From contig CM049307.1 in assembly GCA_026874595.1 (NCBI GenBank), positions 56,937,870 through 57,001,869 on the forward strand: a DNA stretch of 64,000 nucleotides. The letters are read 5' to 3'. This document shows positions 44,501-56,565 of this stretch, piece after piece. How positions within the stretch are numbered: position 1 is the first letter of the stretch; each line of letters opens with the position of its first letter. The notes below the pieces were generated by a model, which was given only the letters and a program-made list of their open reading frames with translations, did no database searches and was not told where the DNA came from. This DNA comes from Sipunculus nudus. Lineage: Eukaryota > Annelida > Sipuncula > Golfingiida > Sipunculidae. Position numbers and translations under genes: made by a program.

Positions 44501-45880
44501 AATGACATCAGCAGTAAGAGTCTATATGAAGCAACACGGCAGTGTGAGCTTTTCTTGTATTAAGGGATATACACGTATTTGATATGAGTGCTAATCCCTA
44601 CTGGCTGATCATAAGTGAATTATCATATAAATTTAAAGAGATATTCATGATTTACTTGGAGGTCCTCCTTTTTACAAACACGTATTGTACGAGGCTTATA
44701 GTGCAATCTATGTACATATGTAGAATGGCGAGTACAAAGTACTTTCAGATGTAACATTTTAGTAACTCTTGGTGGTTAACTGCTCCTGTACAGATAGAGT
44801 CAGCCAGTATATTAATATATAGAATGCCAACTATCTCGGTGTAGCTGAATTCTGACTCTCTGAGGGCTAAACACTATATATGAAGCAACGTTGTTGTCGC
44901 ATGCCAAGGTGGTCCTTGTTGAATGATTACGCGACATATTCGTTCTTAGATATTGTTCAAACATTGGGTTTTCACCTCTCAGTCTGTACAGGCGGTTGGA
45001 TCGTCGGGGTTAGAAAAAAAATTACATCTTTTATCCAGTGAATATAACTAGGAAGTTCACCTTTTGCATATTGATTCTTTTTTTAAACCTCCAACAAAGG
45101 TATTTTTACTCAAACGAAAAAAGGTCAAGCTAAAAATTAATATCATGTGCAAATCTGTGACCCAGGAGTAACATTGTTTCCATATATAAGCTGTTGAGTA
45201 TCATTTATACTAGTGAATAAGCGGAAACAGAAAATCATGACAGAAGAAAGAATAATAAAAAGAAAATTTGAACTCGAGGGTTTTGCATTCGGGGGCGGCC
45301 CCCAAAAAATATGGATATAGAAATCACTTCCGATAAACCTCACTTGGTTGGGAGGCGTCCTTAATTCGTATGCACGCTAAAGTTCATAGGCAATTCTGTT
45401 TTAATCTGTTACAGAGGTGCATTCAAGATAATAGTTATATCAGAAAGAGGAGTTGCTAATTATTTGCCCGTAAAAATAAAAAACGTACTGTTTCCTCGAG
45501 ACACCGTGTTATTTTATCTCCACCAGAAAGGCATTCTGGTTCCCAATGGTTGGTTGCTGCTGTTTGCAATTTTACACAAACGTTCTGAAGAGTTTGAATG
45601 GTAAAACTTGATGTAGTTCCTTATATTACCCAAGGAATAAGCCATGCAATATATTGTGGAGATGCATCCGGATCATCAATTTATTTTTTATTCTAAGGTT
45701 TATATACCATTGTGACACAGGGCAATTCTTTTGTCCACATTCATAGGTATTAATCAAGACAACTGACTAGAGGAAAACATGTTTTCAAAACGTCACACTG
45801 TGGACAAAGCACGATAGTTTGATTGAGGGATCCTAGTGACGTTATTTATGCAGTACGTCGCACGTCTAGTTGTTTTATAG
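41515..45880. other. AT-rich stretch, no supported gene
   Basis: Contains G-homopolymers (41817-41830, 42127-42140). At 42732-42601 on the minus strand, a strong acceptor (TTGTTCATATTTAG) and a GTAAGG donor bracket about 130 bp with no frame open throughout; this could be a non-coding or UTR exon. Otherwise nothing. Confidence 0.4.
44254..44308. other. Long hairpin with inverted GATA motifs
   Basis: AGATAAGATCCA at 44266 pairs with TGGATCTTATCT ending at 44299, around a central AGATCT. Outer GTTGTCT (44254) pairs with AGACAAC (ending 44308) after small unequal gaps. The arms put AGATAAG/CTTATCT GATA-factor sites in inverted orientation. Confidence 0.6.
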
Positions 45881-46139
45881 GTTGCCCGACGTGGGGTACA
45901 ATCAGGGCAACACTAGAGACCGCGTTCTATTGGTTTATTACAACAAGGCTGCGAAGATGAAAACAAAAGAAGACCCTAAACATCTGCCTGGTGTTCCTGA
46001 AGACCACGATATTTCCTTTCTGTTCGAATTTCAGCTTCATTTACATCCTAGCTTGCCTGTCTGCCATTTCAATCAGCGTAACTGGTTCTCTAATTCTAAT
46101 GAAAAATCTCATAGAGTTGTCACAGATGTCCTAAAGTAG
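45881..46139 (+). CDS. Candidate terminal exon, function unknown
   Basis: A pyrimidine-rich tract and TTTTATAG acceptor end at 45880. The frame (one base, then LPDVGYNQGNTRDRVLLVYY) stays open for 86 codons to TAG at 46137. The first part (to DPKHLPGVPE) has balanced, charged composition unlike the surrounding AT-rich frames; the tail (ISFLFEFQLHLHPSLPVC) is less convincing and could be intron read-through if a donor lies near CTG|GTGTTC. No family recognised and no partner exon found upstream on this strand. Confidence 0.35.
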
Positions 46140-46586
46140 CCTAAACGCAAGGGATTATCGTGCGTTTGGCCTGATTTTGTATTCAAATCAACGTGCTTGC
46201 ACCAGGAAAAAATATGACAGCAGGCCTTGTTAACGACTTTTTGAAGTTTCTGATGACGTGTTCAGGATGTTGAATCGAATTATACCCGTTATATATTGGT
46301 TCACAATGGTTCTAATATCCTAGATATAGGCATTAATATTTCAGGCAAGGTCCCGACCTCCAGTTCTTGGACGCGTTTGGCTGAAACTGCGACCGAAAAT
46401 TAGATTTGGAGACTGGACCTTTTATCGTGCTATCCAGCCCGTGAGTTGTAGGCTAGGAAACTAGATTATGTGTATCCCAGAACAAAATTAGTTTTGGATT
46501 TGTCAGTTAGGGCGGGATGATAATTTAAATCTTGCTCTTATTTTCCTCGTTATAATTATAAAACATATACACTCTAAAAACTGAGG

Positions 46587-47200
46587 ACATGTTTCATGTT
46601 TCTATTTAAAACACAATTCTGTCCCATTTTTCGAAACATGTTTCCAGCATGTTTCATGACTCACTGATGTTTCAACGGCCAAAACATGTTTTTAATCCTC
46701 TTGAAACATATTTATATATAAAACATGTTTCGCACACGGAGAAAATTTCATGGAAAGTAAGGTAAATTATGTCTCTGTGTTACATGTTTTTATATGGAAT
46801 ATGTCGCATATAAGACATGTCTCAAGACATGTTTCATTTTTTTAAAACATGTAACTATTTAAAACGTTTGTATAGCCTAAAACGTGTAGTTGTCCCATTT
46901 TTCGAAACATGTTTTCCCCTAAGAAACATGTTTTAAACTAGGTAGTAAAACATGTCTCAGTGTTGCATGTCTTTATATGAAATATGTTACATATAAGACA
47001 TGTTTTAAGACATGTTTCACTTTTCATAAAACATGTAACTATCTAAAACGTCTGTTCAGCCTAAAACGTGTAGTTTTCCCATTTTTCGAAACATGTGTTT
47101 ACCAATGAAACATGTTTTAACTTAGAGTAAAACATGTCTCAGTATTACATGTTTTTATATGAAATATGTTTCATATGAAACATGCTTAAAGACATGTTTC
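46587..47200. repeat. AAACATGTTT palindrome array, left
   Basis: About 25 occurrences of ACATGTTT/AAACATGT variants with two larger internal repeats of roughly 190-200 bp, landmarked by CATTTTTCGAAACATGT and TCTCAGTGTT/TCTGTGTT ACATGT. The resulting higher-order duplication is three-fold. Confidence 0.8.
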
Positions 47201-50162
47201 ATTTTTCCAAGAAAAAAATATATAACATTCGCCCATCAAAGGCATATTTGCATTTGCATCATGTCTCAAAAATGTCTACAAAATAAAACATGTTCTGAAA
47301 AATATTTAAAGTCACAAAAATTTTATTTGTTGTTTGTCTTTGTGGTTTGATGTCTACTGCAACTATTATGAAAACCTGACGATTAGCTTCTGATGAAACA
47401 ACTCACAAATTTACTGGAAAGATAATATTAATTCCTCAGACAATGCTTTCTTATTTGGAGGATGTACTGAACAGGAAACGTTTCAAGTATGGGTTATCAA
47501 TTATGGGTTATAATATAAAGCTCTCAGGAACCATCATTAAATGATTGTCTTCCTAAATTTCCCAGATCAAATAATAAATAGCCAGGTGCTAAAGACGAAA
47601 CCTTATCCATCATGACTCATAACTTTTCCCAAATCATTTTATAAGGTATGAACTCGTCTCAAAAGATGAAAAAAAAAGAATAATTTATACATCAGTATAT
47701 TTAAGATGGGCAATGCTGATATTCTGATGGCAGTTCCTTGCTTCTACAACATTTTCGTTAGTTTAAAAATGCTTTGAATAAAAATGTGGATTACACAATA
47801 CAGACCTATATCAGAAAAGGTCATGTAAATTATATTTGAAATACACAGTTTTCTGTAAGTCTTCTTTTATAATAGATGAAGTAATGCACATCAACAGCAA
47901 TCTAACTACTATTTACATGACAGACCATGATTAAGTAAGATCAGATTTATTTAGTATCTATTTCAATATCTGTTATCTGCATGTTATATTTTCATATCAA
48001 TACTAAATGTACCAGTACAGGTACAATTTTTATCTTCCCATAGTTGTATACACAAATATTATAAACTATGAATTACAGCAATAATTAATCTAGCAAACCT
48101 AATCTGAACTGCTGCACAATGATTTACAAGGGACTTGTGGGACATTGCGCTCAGCTGGAATTGGTAACGAAAATATCTGTATAAAATTCTAGTATTATAA
48201 AACGGAAATGAGGCAATATTTTATTTTTTATAAATATTTTTTAAATGTTCAGCATATAAATGTACACACATTATGCTCTAACGAGATGTATTACTTACAC
48301 ATTTGGTGTGGACTGTAAATTTTATGGACAACATGGAAGATGCTGGAGCCTCCCATGATCACACATTTGTATAAGTATCAGTATTTCAACTAGCTAACTG
48401 TAATATGCATGTAATAATACCCACTGGGACTGTATGAAACCCTTTGAAATATATAATAAGGAAGAAAGTGGAGGTGAGCTAAAGTATAATAATACACATT
48501 TAATTTAATAATTGCAATAAGGTAGAAAGATTGGTGATGAAACGATCCATTTGATTAAGAAAAACATAATAAATATTTCTAAAAACTGGTTAACATATTG
48601 CCAGTTTAGCTAAAAATGAAATAATTTGAACATTTACTCAATATAACTGATTGCGAGCACCAGTGTTATGCACACTAATGCCCAGCTAGGTTAAGGGATT
48701 TGAATGAAATTTTATAATGTATACACCCATTTGCAAGTTTATTTCAATATTTTATTTCAGAAATTTATTATAAATGTGTTGAAACCTATGGCAACTGAAA
48801 ATTTAAAATACAGCTTGTAGAAAACTGGCATTTAATTCTAAACACATAAAACCAAAGGAGTCTTAGTCAGGGAGCTAAAAATTGTAAAGTTGAACAATTA
48901 TTTGATAAAGCCTCTTTAAAAGTTGTCCTTGATTTTTTTAATAGCTAAAAGAACATTTTAGTGTATTGGTTCAAATTTTTCTAAACATTAACATTTCTTT
49001 CTTCTTCCAAAAGAAAACTTGAAGCATGCATTTTATTTTATGAGTATTCAATTTTTATTTTTTATTCCTTTTAGATATTTTTTTTATGTAGGACAGTTTT
49101 CTAAAATCTGACCAAACACATCCTGAAGCAGAAAACAACTTAGGATTACCAGCATAATATCTTTTTGATAAAATGCAAATTATAAGTACCGATACATTAA
49201 ATTTTTGCATGCACTGTGTGTAACAACTGCAAATATCACAATTATATTAAGCTGACTGTATAATATTTTATATGCTTTAGAAGGTAGCAACACTGATCTC
49301 AGATCTTGAATGAGCATTTACATAATTCATACATGCCAATATATTCACTTTCAGTGTTTCTAGCTTCAGTCTGACTGCAGCAAATATTTTACAGCCAAAA
49401 AGTGTAAAATAAAATGCAGAAAAGACTGGCATTAACAAAGTCTCCATGACTGAAGATTTCTCAGCACTGCAGCATAGTTGAGAGGTACATCAGCTGCCAC
49501 TCAGATAAGTGAATCAAAAGAATCTATCAGAGCAATACCGAAAGCATGCTAATTAAACACCCAATATTTTCATAATACCAAATCCTTGGTTTGTATCACT
49601 TGCATAAAAATTTTAATTTGGAATCCCAAAACAAGGCCCCTGTCTGTAAATACTTGAAGCTTCATAAGGTTACAATTATGCAATCAACCATGACAATTAA
49701 ATACTACAAATTACCATATTGCCATATACAGCCTGTACCATCACATATGGAACCTTAACATAATCACAAGATCAGTGCAAATGAAGCTTCATATATATAA
49801 TGAAATGCATGATAAATCAGCCAGATTGTACAAGATTAACTAACTGCTGTATGTTCATAGTGATTCATCAAACACTGTAACACTTGACTTTTCTAAAAGT
49901 TGGTAAAATTTAATTACCAAAAAAAAAGAGTGAAACATTTTACATATGTGAATACTGAAATTCTTAAAACATTTCATAGAAAATATGTAGAATACTAAGG
50001 ATGTAACAAAAGAATCAAATACTAAATTTTTTAATGCAACAACAAACTGTAGAAGAAGCTTGTAAGAAGTTGACTTGTTCCTGCTAGACACTTTATTTTC
50101 AAGACACTCTTTCTGAAGTGTGTTGAGAAGTTGCATGTTTTGTGCTGGGTAAGTTATAATAA
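47201..50162. other. AT-rich, no supported gene
   Basis: Uniformly AT-rich. Open frames here (for example 50136-49855 minus) are Leu/Phe/Ser-rich and low-complexity, with no motif. Interpreted as interior of the surrounding element or intergenic DNA. Confidence 0.45.
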
Positions 50163-50617
50163 AGGTGCCCTTTCACCTACCTTTTGAAAAAGAATGTATG
50201 TCAATTCTGGCTTCCTCTGTGTATATATTAATGATCTAGAGGTAATTTTCGAATGTGAAAAATTCTAACAATGCCTTTCTGATGTATGTTGGTACTTTTT
50301 TATCTACAACATGTTTGTAAATACAGCAATGTTGACAAAAGGGAAACACATGTAACCTAAGGTGGTAGGTTGCATATATGTGGATGGGAAAGCTCATTTG
50401 TTGCAAAACACTATTTGCAAAGCTCTGGTTTATCTGACGTGCTGCCAGATGCCTTTGTTTTGATTATTTTAGCAAGTCCCCTCATATTATAAACACGTTG
50501 ATTTAAGCAAAACAAGCAGCCTGTGTGCAGTGATATCCACGTTTTCTGGCCTATTTTTATGAAAGCTCCAAGGGATAAACTTTAGTTTATAACAGTCAGA
50601 TAGGTGACTGGGCCCCT
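50163..50617. mobile_element. MITE with TTAA-type target site
   Basis: Left end AGGTGCCCTTTCACCTA; right end, reverse complemented, AGGGGCCCAGTCACCTA. Right flank TTAA (50618-50621); left flank ATAA (50159-50162), one mismatch from TTAA. Ends starting AGGxG plus TTAA resemble Kolobok derivatives. Confidence 0.55.
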
Positions 50618-51280
50618 TTAAGAATATAGTACCAGCCTATAAGCAGGTACGAGGTTTTCCATACTGAACCATTCTTCAATAAATATAATATGTTCATGGA
50701 GTCACTCAAAATAGCACTTGACCTCACTTCTCCATGGTCTATGATAAAACAGGTGTTGGTTCTGTACCCTCTTGTGTAGAAAATAAATCTTTTTGACATC
50801 TTTCTGAAAAAAAAGTTTAGCATTTTATCAAAGCTAAATGGTGTTATTTCCATGATGAGTTTGGAGAAAAAGAGAAAATAGTATTCACTGTCAGCAGCAC
50901 AGCTGACAATTCTTACATGCAGCTGCAAGGGATACACTGACATCAACTAGATATTGACATAAGTCTAACACGAATAAATAACAGCTATTTATATGGAGGT
51001 TTTTTTTTATAAAATGAAAATGTCTACTTCATACATTTTATTTAAATACTGTTTACACCTGGTAACATAATGGTGATATTTAAGAATAAGACCTCTAATA
51101 GTTGTACCTCTCTAATGGAATAACATGAATGTTTACAACAATTGTATCAAAATCCTTTAATCTATCAATGAATTTAATCAAAGACCCCAAAGGAAAATAA
51201 AGCTGCTGGTTAGCATAATCTGTTGCAAGTATCTGTCATTTATTAATTCAGTGGCATTGACACATCACATGTACTATATA
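50618..51280. other. No supported gene
   Basis: A 116-codon minus-strand frame (50946-50596) is open and moderately complex, but it runs into the adjacent MITE and shows no domain. Confidence 0.35.
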
Positions 51281-52510
51281 CTGGGTTTTTTTCAGATAAA
51301 ACTTGTTTAATCCAGGACAATGCATAAAACTGGGTTTTATCTGGTTTAATCCAGTTTTATCCAGATTATACAGGATTAATTTAGATCAAACTAAGAATCA
51401 CCTTGTAAAATTTAAGTAAATTAACATTTATGCTAATCTTGATAAATAAATTCATAAGCTTTGTTAATATACTGACAATATGTAAGCTTGATATCCAGTT
51501 CCCAAGGTTAATTTTCGCTGTTGTCAGCAGCCACTGAAGCTCATGCTCAACAAACACCAGAATGAGAAGCAGTCCCTTTGTCTTCTATGTTACTTTTCTG
51601 TCTGGTGGTCAATTTCTCAATAGGATATCACCTTCATGGCATCATCCTCAGCCACCAAATATTTACTCATAGTCAGTGGGCAGGCTGCAGGGTGACCTTT
51701 GCAGCCAAATTGTCAGCAACTAATGTGGGAAACTAAGAGTCCAGTGGAAGAGTATGCCTGAATGACTTTGATCCAATGAAGGTTTGTCATGGCTGTCATG
51801 ACTGGCTGGTTGTCAAATAGTAGCCCACTGTTGCTGCTTGTGTAAACATGCCTTATAAGTGGCCAAAAGGATATTAATATGTGAAAATATAACAGGACAT
51901 TATATGGTACCACTGATTGTGGAGTTTAACTAAACTTGCGCAAACTACAGTTGTTTAGCTTCCTTATAGTGCAATGTAAAAAGTATTTGATGTTATTTAA
52001 AAGTCGCTCTAATAAAGAGAAATAATTTCAAGTCTCAAACTGATTATTAAGATCATTGCATCACTTTCAGTAGAGATCTGTGACAAGAAATGTTTGTTTT
52101 ATGTATAACTATATGGAGACCAATGAGTAGATGAGTAGACCAAGGAGTAGACATACAATTTATGTTACTTCTTTATGCATGTGTCTATGTCTTGTGTATA
52201 ATGTAGGTTCATCCTAAGTGCCTTTGTATGTATGTATTACATGTCTGTATTTGTTATTAAGATGTTATGTTATTGTTTCAATAAAAAAAACCTATATTGA
52301 AACAATAATTCAGTCAACTAGACACAAATATTTCTTATTAGAACCTATTATTTTACAGTGGAAAGCTAAACTTTATATAAAATGTCTACTTCACAGACAG
52401 TTTACACCCAAACTTTTGATAAAACTGGATAAAACCTGTTTTATCTTATCTGGATTGATCCAGATTTATCCTGTGGATTAAACCTGCTGTGGATAAAACT
52501 GCCAACCCTG
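51281..52510. mobile_element. hAT-type MITE with TTTAATCC/TTTATCC repeats
   Basis: Right end CCAACCCTG (reverse CAGGGTTGG, hAT-like). The left end CTGGGTTT is followed by CAGATAAAAC, TTTAATCCAG and TTTTATCC blocks matching the inverted right arm. The flanks are ACTATATA and AAAATATA (6 of 8). Non-coding. Confidence 0.5.
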
Positions 52511-52689
52511 AAAATATATTATATGCAAATATGTAAACAAGAAAACTTCAACTATTACCAAAAATTGTACAGGAGGGAAAAAATTTGCATATTTGTGTAA
52601 AAATCCAAAATTTTGATAAAGTGAAGCAAGAATTACTTAATTAAATATTCACTATCTGCCCGAGTTCACTCCAACTTGGGTAAACTGGA

Positions 52690-54030
52690 AACCACTAAAC
52701 CACCATTACCACCCATATACCCGCATCATGCCTTGGTACCCTGGAAACCATACCACCAACAATATTTACTGACCCACCCAACCTGGGTATCCAGACCAGT
52801 CCCACCACCAACATCCATGTACACATCCAGCCTTGTTACCCTGAACCCCATTCCACCAACACCAATGTACACATCCAGCCTTGTTACCCTGGATTGTAGT
52901 CCACTAACACCCATGTACACACATCCAGACTTGGTATCCTGAATCCCATTCCACAAGCACCACCCATATACTTGCATCCAGCCTTGGTACCCTGGACCAT
53001 ATCCCACAAACACCTATGAACACACACCCAGCCTTTGTACCCTGGAACCCAGTCCACCACCAGTCATGTATTCACATATCCAGCCTTAAAACCCTAGACC
53101 CCATTCCATCATCAAACATATTCACACATCCAGCAGTGGTACCCTCGACCCTAGTACACCATCAGTCATGTATTCACAAATCCAGACTTGGTATCCTGAA
53201 TCCCATTTCACAAGCACCACCCATATACTTGTACCCTGGAACCCAGTCCACCACCAGTCATGTATTCACACATCCAGCCTTAAAACCCTAGACCCCATTC
53301 CATCATCACCCATATTCACACATCCAGCTGTGGTACCCTCGACCCTAGTCCACCATCAGTCATGTATTCACAAATCCAGACTTGGTATCCTGAATCCCAT
53401 TTCACAAGCACCACCCATATACTTGCATCGAGCACTGGTACCCTGGACCCTATCCCCTCCACTACCAATGTGCTCACATCCATCCTTGTTACCCTAGACC
53501 CCATTCCACCAACATCCATGTACACACATCCAGCCTTGCTACCCTGGACCCCATTCCACCAACATCCATGTACACACATCCAGCCTTGCTACCCTGGACC
53601 CCATTCTACCAACATCCATGTACACACATCCATCCCTGTTACCCTAGACCCCATTCCACCAACATCCATGTACACACATCCAGCCTTGCTACCCTGGACC
53701 CCATTCCACCAACATCCATGTACACACATCCAGCCTTGCTACCCTGGACCCCATTCTACCAACATCCATGTACACACATCCATCCTTGTTACCCTAGACC
53801 CCATTCCACCAACATTCATGTACACACATCCAGCCTTGCTACCCTGGACCCCATTCCACCAACATACATGTATATACATCAATCCTTGTTACCCTAGACT
53901 CCATTCCACCAACATCCATGTACACACATCCAGCGTTGGTAACCTGAACACCATTCATACATCCAGCCTTGGTACCCTGGAACCCATTCCCCCACCACCA
54001 CCCATGTACACACATTCAGCCTTGATCAGA
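52690..54030. repeat. 50-bp minisatellite with higher-order structure
   Basis: About 26 units of TACCCTGG...CCATTCCACC...CCATGTACACACATCCAGCC type. Between 53521 and 53920 the period is exactly 50 bp, and sub-variants alternate as A-A-B (CAGCCTTGCT, CAGCCTTGCT, CATCCYTGTT), giving a 150-bp higher-order unit. Upstream (53034-53420) a different unit of about 195 bp is duplicated. The long plus and minus open frames (up to 236 codons) are explained by the stop-poor repeat. Confidence 0.95.
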
Positions 54031-55354
54031 TGCATAAATTACCATTTTGTTAACTTTGTGCCCATGAGGTAGTGTTTGAACATGCTGCAGACTTTGATCT
54101 ACACAAAAATGATACTGCACATAGTTTCAGGTTTTTAATATGCTTATTTTATCATTCTAATCACAAATTACTTGTGTCTTCCTTATTCATCTTCAAATTC
54201 TAGGTTTCAGTAAAAATGCCTTGAAAAATCTAACAAAATTATCTTTGCATAGCCTACTTCTTGAAACAGCAAAATTTTCATCACATGTCACATTTGATAA
54301 AGTGCTGTTTAAATAAATATCTTACCTACTCAGCAGTCCATACATGTAAACCACAATGCTCCTTCTAGCGTCTGTTCTTAAAGGATTCTCAAAGATGTCT
54401 CATGGTTTTGCCGAACTACATTGAATTTTGTACAGTAGTTTCCAATAAAAAGCTGCTAATGATCACTTGCTTTACTTTAAATAAATATAAAAAACAACAT
54501 GTCTATTTAAAAGCAACTTTTTAAAATATAAAAACACTCCAAAATAAATTTCAAAGATGGCTACAGTCATTAACATTCCTGCTTACTTGATTGGCCCCTC
54601 TTAAATGTACTTCCTTTTAGGGGTCCTTCCCCCACCCTTGAAGATTAATTGATGCTACTGCTTAATTGTGTGCTGTACTCACATTGAATAAGTGCACTGG
54701 AAAGTCTTATATTCAGGTGTGTGTGTGTGGGGGGGGGGGTCCAGGTGGTCAAGACAGCCCCCCCCCCCCTCCTATACACTGGCAACCAGTGAATTATTGG
54801 CTGTATCCCACTCACTTTTGAAAAGTAAGGCCTTTTTTTGGAAATCCACCTCCCCAACCCCCCCCCCCCCCCCCACCACGAAGTTAGATCCCCCTCCCCC
54901 TTTCCCAAATCCTGTACATAACCCTGTATAGGATTTGTCTCATTACTGTATCTGAATGGTGGTTCGTACTTTCGGATGCATATTAATTCTGTTGAAGTGA
55001 AAATGTCGTTGTAATTTATAAAAAGCATGAATAAGTGTTCTCAATGAGCGATATTATACATATACATACTGTTCACAAACATAACGTTTGACTCACCTTT
55101 TAATTTCTGGCAAATTATATTTTGGATTGCTACAGGAAACCTTCTCTGAGCCCAAGACAGAACATCATCTAAGGTGGACCTGGTAATTGCTCAAAATCAC
55201 GTTCCGTTTTCTCGGAAGTTTTCATCTTTCCCGCGATCACTGGCAATCAGTCTATCATACAACTGGTTCCAGATAAATGGAGAGAATATCTGGTCACGTG
55301 ACCAGTGGCAAAAAATAACGGCGGTTAAAACAAGTAAAATGTAATTTCACGCGC
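54031..55354. other. No supported gene; homopolymer-rich
   Basis: Holds a (TG)n/G run (54718-54740), C runs (54760-54770, 54858-54875) and AT-rich sequence. No domain. Confidence 0.45.
55290..55305. promoter_or_regulatory. Perfect 16-bp palindrome with E-box
   Basis: CTGGTCACGTGACCAG is a perfect palindrome centred on CACGTG, the bHLH-Zip (USF/MYC-type) site. It lies just inside the right AAACATGTTT array. Regulatory role is inference only. Confidence 0.4.
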
Positions 55355-55535
55355 GAGACATGTCTAAAAACATGTATTACACATGTTTCACACATGTAAC
55401 GACATAACATGATGTTTCAATGGACCCACCTTTTGAAAATAACGGTAAAACATGTTTTGAAACATGTTTAGATTTGAAACATGTTTGCATACAAAACATG
55501 CTAAACATCATGTAAAACATCTGTGAAACGTCATT
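55355..55535. repeat. AAACATGTTT palindrome array, right
   Basis: About ten ACATGTTT/AAACATG variants, ending at the CACTCTAAAAA-type inverted end. Confidence 0.8.
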
Positions 55536-55815
55536 TTTTAGAGTGTATCAGATATATTAATTAAGACAGAGACTCGCATGTATATTTTTTTTTGCTTTAC
55601 AACTGATTAACACCCAATATTCCATGTTTCTGTACAAAATCTTTTTATATTTTATTCAATTTGTTTGCATTTTGCATAAGCCTGGGTAATTTAGATAACC
55701 TTTAACCCACCTTCTATGTATTTCACTTTAATGTCATGTTCAGGACAGGGTTCATATGACAGAATTTCCTTAAACAAATGATACTCTAATATGTATGAAC
55801 TGGCGGTCTGTATGT

Positions 55816-56445
55816 TGTTACAGATGCCCATTATATTATGTACAGCGGTCTTGCATGTGATTCTTTTATTGTGCGCAGGGGTGTTCCATGCGTTGTTGAC
55901 ATTTGGTTCGTGTGCCACGCGTAGCTCGTGTTGTAACGGCCTCGCCTTGTACACACCAGTCTACAAGCGTGTAAGTCAGTTTGTGGGACTGAGTGCGGCA
56001 ATTATGGATTTTCTTCAGATTTTCTTCTGGATTAGTAACGGATCTTTTATAGTCTTTTATAGTTTGCTTTCGGGATTGTTACAAGAGCTTTACATTGGAC
56101 TGTTATTCTCTGAGAATATTTGTGTGAACTGTTCATCTGAGTTATATGCTTTAGAGGACTTGTCGCTGTGACGGTGGTGGTATCCAGGTACTGTGCACTT
56201 TGTTTATTAGGCTGTGTGATTATATTGATTTGCTGTTATACTGTTGTAGTACTGTGTAATTGTATTGATTTAGTGTATTGTTTTAAGAATAAATTATAGT
56301 TATTTGTTAACAAAAAAACACTGACTTCTTTATTCATTCCCCTAGACATTTCACGCTGCCTAGTGTTACAGAATCTGCTTTTTTTCCATTGCAAAGTTTA
56401 TGTTCGTCACGCATACGTGATCTGTTAATATTGGGTTCCGTAGCA
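55816..56445 (+). mobile_element. Solo LTR (copy 2), 4-bp TSD
   Basis: Begins TGTTACAGATG, ends CCGTAGCA, flanked by ATGT on both sides (55812-55815 and 56446-56449). Homologous to 27873-28613 at both ends and in the middle (AAGTCAGTTTGT, TAACGGAT). An AATAAA signal at 56288 would place the R/U5 border near 56310. No gag, pol or second LTR adjoins, so it is a solo LTR from recombination. The open frame 55791-56171 across it is not a gene. Confidence 0.75.
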
Positions 56446-56493
56446 ATGTAAATAAATAAATCGCTGTATTTCACAATGGGGTGGAATGCTTTG

Positions 56494-56496
<3 letters not shown>

Positions 56497-56547
<51 letters not shown>

Positions 56548-56565
56548 CAATATATATATATATAT
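56497..56565. repeat. (TA)n microsatellite, interrupted
   Basis: TA runs 56497-56543 and 56551-56565 separated by TTATACAA. Confidence 0.97.

Larger units (their letters stand above)
46570..55545. mobile_element. Possible 9 kb element with CACTCTAAAAA ends and AAACATGTTT arrays
   Basis: The left end is CACTCTAAAAACTGA (46570). The right end, reverse complemented, is CACTCTAAAAAATGA (from 55545), each flanked by TA. Both ends continue into arrays of the palindrome AAACATGTTT. No transposase is recognised in 9 kb of AT-rich interior, which holds a MITE, a hAT-type MITE and a 50-bp minisatellite. Alternative: two independent copies of a MITE family that happen to lie in opposite orientation, each lacking its other end. 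Confidence 0.5.

Noticed and set aside
50596-50946. 116-codon minus-strand frame
   Set aside because: Ends inside a MITE and has no recognisable domain; treated as chance.
53362-54072. 236-codon open frame
   Set aside because: It is a translation of the 50-bp minisatellite; neighbouring frames on both strands are equally open.
55791-56171. 126-codon hydrophobic frame that looks like a membrane protein
   Set aside because: Lies almost entirely within a solo LTR; its homologous copy at 27873 does not conserve the frame.
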